NCBI GenBank assembly: GCA_904502025.1
Contig: CAJGDJ010000007.1
Location: 3,966 to 67,965, forward strand
Reading direction: 5' to 3'
Length of the DNA stretch: 64,000 bases
From: an uncultured Muribaculaceae bacterium
Lineage (GTDB): Bacteria; Bacteroidota; Bacteroidia; Bacteroidales; Muribaculaceae
The position numbers and the translations under genes were made by a program. Of the stretch, positions 60,868 to 64,000 are shown piece by piece; the first letter of the stretch is position 1; the number at the start of each line of letters is the position of its first letter. A model generated the notes under the pieces. It was not told the DNA's origin. It worked only from the letters and a program-made list of their open reading frames with translations, and made no database searches.

Positions 60868-61854
60868 TTATAATTGATAATATTTTCGCACCATTTCATC
60901 AACCTTAAAACCCGGGGAGTCTTTAAGAATGCCTTGATATGTCAACAATTTTGGCAACACTTCAAAATTCTTAGGGGCATTTGAAATCATTATATTAGAA
61001 TCTATTTCATTACAATTACAACCTGCTCCGGTGTGATTTTCACACGATTCGTATATATCATTTAGCTTTCTTGAGATCTCCTCATACTGTTTCGAATATT
61101 TTTCAAATCGTCCTTTATCTAACACCTTATCAAACTTAAATAACAACCCTGCCAAACAAACTTTGTATCCTTCTTTTACATACTTATCAGCCTCATTTTT
61201 CCTATTTACTGCCCCCTTACAAATCCCCACAAAGTGAGCAATCAACTGTTTTACACCTTCTCCATAAGTATAATCCTTAATTTTCAGCCTTCCATCACTA
61301 CATTTTTCTTATTTATCACCTAATACTCTTTTCACAATTTCCTCATACTTGTTACTAAATTTATTAGACACATTCCCACTCAAATATTCTGTAAATTTAG
61401 ACTCAACATATAGCACTATTTCACTCTTTTTTGACACGAGAGCAACATCAACCTTAGATGGATAGCCCGATGCAAAAGCCTTATTTTGCACTTCAAAATA
61501 AACCTCATCAAACACAACGTTATCTTCTCCTATTTTTATTACCAGATTATTCTCATTACTTACATTATAGAGCACCAACAAAGGTAATAAAGCGGAAGAA
61601 TGCAACACCTTTATACGCAACTCCGCATTACTACTTTTTTCAATAAATCGTTCTTTATTCGACAATTCAAACAACTCCTCTATACTCTTCTCGTCTTTGA
61701 ATGATAATGACGATTTTGAATCTATGCCTTTCCATTCTGTATGTTCTACATACTCCTCTGTCAAAAAATCCACATTTGACTTTATAAAAAAGCATTTATA
61801 AATTGCTTTCAACTCTTTATTTCTACAAATTTCGTTTCCCACAACTTTAATCAT
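60868..61854 (-). pseudogene. PD-(D/E)XK nuclease-like gene split by one in-frame stop
   Basis: The minus strand reads in one frame from ATG 61854 to the stop at 60868, broken only by a TAA at 61311-61309. The first part (181 residues) carries a PD-(D/E)XK core: a helix and strand with SKVDVALVSKKSEIVLYVES followed by KF, i.e. Asp ... E-x-K. After the stop the frame continues EKCSDGRLKIKDYTYGEGV and then the second part (about 125 residues) with several cysteines and AHFVGICKGA. The design resembles restriction-endonuclease-like proteins of Bacteroidetes (PGN_0703-like), but the family is uncertain. No methyltransferase gene is adjacent. The stop may be a true mutation, a sequencing error or a programmed event. 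Confidence 0.65.
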
Positions 61855-61986
61855 TTTTTAATTTCAGATTCTAAGCATTACACAATACGAAAACAAAAAT
61901 TTAAGAATGCCATTTTTAAGATTTATTCGACTTTTACACCAACATTAAGTCCATTCCAACGACAAAAACAGAAATCTAAACACAAT

Positions 61987-62020
61987 AAATAGGTCTCAAC
62001 GAAATCGTTAAGACCTATTT
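61987..62020 (-). terminator. Terminator of the tRNA-Pro gene
   Basis: AAATAGGTCTCAACG (61987-62001) pairs with CGTTAAGACCTATTT (62006-62020) around AAAT, with one mismatch. The tRNA ends five bases upstream on the minus strand. Nothing else is seen in 61855-61986. Confidence 0.8.
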
Positions 62021-62025
62021 ATCAG

Positions 62026-62100
62026 TCGGGGTGAGAAGATTCGAACTTCCGACCACACGCCCCCCAGACGCGTACTCTAACCTGGCTGAGCTACACCCCG
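62026..62100 (-). tRNA. tRNA-Pro (anticodon GGG)
   Basis: The minus strand folds as a standard cloverleaf. The acceptor stem is CGGGGTG with CACCCCG and discriminator A at 62026. The D-arm is TAGCTCAGCCAGGTTAGAG. The anticodon stem CGCGT/GCGTG holds the loop CTGGGGG, so the anticodon is GGG, and the T-arm is TTCGAAT-type. No encoded CCA. It reads the CCC/CCU proline codons. Confidence 0.93.
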
Positions 62101-62118
62101 TTTTGGTTAAAAGCGGTG

Positions 62119-62149
62119 CAAATTTAGACACTATTTTTTAGTTATGCAA
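62119..62149 (-). promoter_or_regulatory. Promoter of tRNA-Pro
   Basis: Minus-strand TTG (62149-62147), exactly 20 bases, TAAATTTG (62126-62119) followed by C, ending 18 bases before the tRNA 5' end. Confidence 0.75.
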
Positions 62150-62234
62150 GAACAGACTTCCAATTTTACATTTTTTCACTATTGCATTACATTTTACAAC
62201 AACAAAAATATTAGCAAATCTAATAGTAAAAAAT

Positions 62235-62265
62235 TTTGTCATCCATTGAAAATTTAGTATCTTTG
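62235..62265 (+). promoter_or_regulatory. Promoter of gyrB
   Basis: TTTG (62235-62238), 19 bases, TATCTTTG (62258-62265), giving a leader of about 75 bases before the gyrB ATG. Confidence 0.7.
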
Positions 62266-62347
62266 TTTGCTGAAAGGAAGGCATTAACAACTCCTTTCTT
62301 TTCCTAAATTTAAGAATAAAAATATCACTAAAATAGACTCCAAATTT

Positions 62348-64000
62348 ATGGCAGAATTAGAAGAGGAATATAGTGCCAGTAATATCCAAGTCCTTGAAGG
62401 CTTGGAAGCTGTGCGTAAACGTCCTGCAATGTACATTGGCGACATCAGCGTCAAAGGCTTGCATCACCTGGTATATGAGGTAGTTGACAACTCTATCGAC
62501 GAAGCCCTTGCCGGACACGCAAGCCACATTGATGTAACAATCAACGAGGACAACTCTATCACAGTTGTCGACAATGGTCGTGGTATCCCCGTTGACATTC
62601 ATGAAAAAGAAAACAAAAGTGCACTCGAGGTTGTGCTTACAGTGCTTCATGCCGGTGGCAAATTTGACAAAGGCTCTTACAAAGTATCCGGTGGTCTTCA
62701 CGGCGTGGGCGTATCGTGCGTTAACGCACTTTCATCATACCTCCGTGCCGAAGTACATCGTGGAGGCAAAATCCATGTACAAGAATATGCCTACGGCAAA
62801 CCAACCACCGAATTGTGCGTCGTTGGCGATACCGACCACACCGGCACAAGTGTAACATTCAAACCCGACGGTACAATCTTCACCGAAACAGTGTATGATT
62901 ACACTACACTTGCTAATCGTCTTCGCGACTTGGCATTCCTTAACGCAGGAATCACATTAAAGCTAACCGACAAGCGTGTCGTTGACGAAAACGGAATAGC
63001 TAAAAACGAAACATTCTATTCCCAAGATGGTCTCCGCGAATTTGTAGAGTACATCGATGGCAACAAAGAATCACTCATCAACGACGTTATCCATCTCAAC
63101 ACCGAACGCCAGGGAATTCCTGTAGAAGTTGCATTGACATACAACAGCACATTCAACGAAAACGTTTACTCTTACGTTAACAACATAAACACGATAGAAG
63201 GAGGTACACACCTAACCGGCTTCCGTCGTGGGTTGACAGCTACATTGAAAAAATATGCCGAAGACAACAAAATGCTCGACAAACTTAAAATCGAGATTGC
63301 CAGCGACGACTTCCGTCAAGGTGTTACGGCTGTTATTTCGGTAAAAGTCATGGAACCCCAATTTGAGGGACAAACTAAAACCAAACTTGGCAACAACGAA
63401 GTAATTGGTGCCGTGCAGCAAGCTGTGAGCGAAGCTCTTCGCAACTATCTTGAAGAGCATCCAAAACAAGCTAAAACTATCGTAGAAAAAGTCATAGTAG
63501 CCGCACAAGCTCGCCACGCAGCCTACAATGCTCGTGCTAAAATTCTTCGCAAATCACCTCTTAGTGGTGGTGGTCTTCCCGGCAAACTTGCCGACTGCTC
63601 ATCACGCACAGCCGAAGACTGCGAACTTTTTATTGTCGAAGGGGACTCTGCAGGTGGTACTGCAAAACAAGGTCGCGATCGCACCTTCCAAGCAATTCTA
63701 CCATTACGAGGCAAAATCCTCAATGTAGAAAAAGCAATGGAACACAAAATATTCGACAACGAAGAAATCGCCAACCTATTCCGTGCAATGCGTGTAACAA
63801 TTGGCACTGAAGAAGACAAAACACAAGTCAACCTTTCACGTCTCGCCTACCACAAAATCATCATCATGACCGATGCCGACGTCGATGGTAGCCACATTGC
63901 AACATTGTTGATGACATTCTTCTTCCGTCGCATGCGTCCAATTATCGAAAATGGGTATCTCTATCTCGCCACACCTCCATTGTATAAATGTTCGCGTGGC
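62348..64000 (+). CDS. gyrB: DNA gyrase subunit B, N-terminal 551 residues (cut by window edge)
   Basis: ATPase subunit of the type II topoisomerase that supercoils DNA. The frame runs from ATG 62348 to the right edge without a stop. Visible are the GHKL ATPase (EVVDNSIDEALAG, VDNGRGIPVDIHEK, GGLHGVGVSCVNALS), the transducer domain, and the Toprim domain with CELFIVEGDSAGGTAKQGR and the metal site DADVDGSHI. The KSSLP-type ParE motifs are absent, and the start MAELEEEYSASNIQVLEGLE and general fit favour GyrB over ParE. About 100 C-terminal residues lie past the window. Confidence 0.96.
   Translation, partial: MAELEEEYSASNIQVLEGLEAVRKRPAMYIGDISVKGLHHLVYEVVDNSIDEALAGHASHIDVTINEDNSITVVDNGRGIPVDIHEKENKSALEVVLTVLHAGGKFDKGSYKVSGGLHGVGVSCVNALSSYLRAEVHRGGKIHVQEYAYGKPTTELCVVGDTDHTGTSVTFKPDGTIFTETVYDYTTLANRLRDLAFLNAGITLKLTDKRVVDENGIAKNETFYSQDGLREFVEYIDGNKESLINDVIHLNTERQGIPVEVALTYNSTFNENVYSYVNNINTIEGGTHLTGFRRGLTATLKKYAEDNKMLDKLKIEIASDDFRQGVTAVISVKVMEPQFEGQTKTKLGNNEVIGAVQQAVSEALRNYLEEHPKQAKTIVEKVIVAAQARHAAYNARAKILRKSPLSGGGLPGKLADCSSRTAEDCELFIVEGDSAGGTAKQGRDRTFQAILPLRGKILNVEKAMEHKIFDNEEIANLFRAMRVTIGTEEDKTQVNLSRLAYHKIIIMTDADVDGSHIATLLMTFFFRRMRPIIENGYLYLATPPLYKCSRG

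Overview
The window is a 64 kb piece of an AT-rich chromosome of the phylum Bacteroidota, order Bacteroidales, most likely a gut member of the Muribaculaceae or a close relative. The order rests on a SusC/RagA receptor, a TamL-type lipoprotein TamA, BtuG-type propeller lipoproteins, a Wza/Wzc exopolysaccharide locus, and many promoters of the Bacteroidetes form TTG-N20-TAnnTTTG. The family is inference. No phage, conjugative element, CRISPR array or intact insertion sequence is visible. The accessory material is a short toxin-antitoxin-like island, several structured repeats and a broken nuclease gene.

Layout. 1-2.2 kb: start of a leftward SusC gene that runs off the edge, then palindromic repeats. 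2.2-8.6 kb: branched-chain amino acid operon ilvD-ilvB-ilvN-thioesterase-ilvC, headed by a 14-codon leader peptide with five consecutive valines and a three-way alternative base-pairing region, which is a probable attenuator. 8.6-19.7 kb: corrinoid (vitamin B12) uptake operon with a strong promoter, a cobalamin riboswitch, btuB, a BtuG-like lipoprotein and three further envelope or secreted proteins. The last of these fuses the domains of its two predecessors. 19.7-22.6 kb: accessory patch with a small membrane protein, a 140-bp duplication, 33-bp tandem repeats, a GNAT toxin-like pair, a MITE-like element, a small lipoprotein and a large hairpin.

22.7-34.4 kb: mostly housekeeping genes. These are ilvE, an HD phosphohydrolase, a membrane acyltransferase, a cytidylate kinase-like protein, the leftward operon M28 peptidase-sufE-POT transporter, an ABC-ATPase with a DUF4435/Toprim-like end next to menA, a small beta-barrel protein, a second large hairpin and a two-domain ABC ATPase. 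34.4-44.4 kb: outer-membrane biogenesis genes lptD, tamL and tamB, all leftward. 44.4-47.4 kb: DJ-1 family protein and a divergent two-component system. 47.5-59.4 kb: a leftward ten-gene exopolysaccharide locus (export protein, tyrosine autokinase, flippase, polymerase, three glycosyltransferases, two kinds of acyltransferase and a radical SAM/SPASM protein). 59.6-64 kb: a GT2 membrane glycosyltransferase, a PD-(D/E)XK nuclease gene split by one in-frame stop, tRNA-Pro(GGG) and the start of gyrB, which runs off the right edge.

The strongest leads are the ilv leader, the domain-sharing B12 surface proteins, the two large hairpin elements, the toxin-like island bracketed by a duplication, and the stop-split nuclease. 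All family assignments come from reading motifs by eye; no database search was run.
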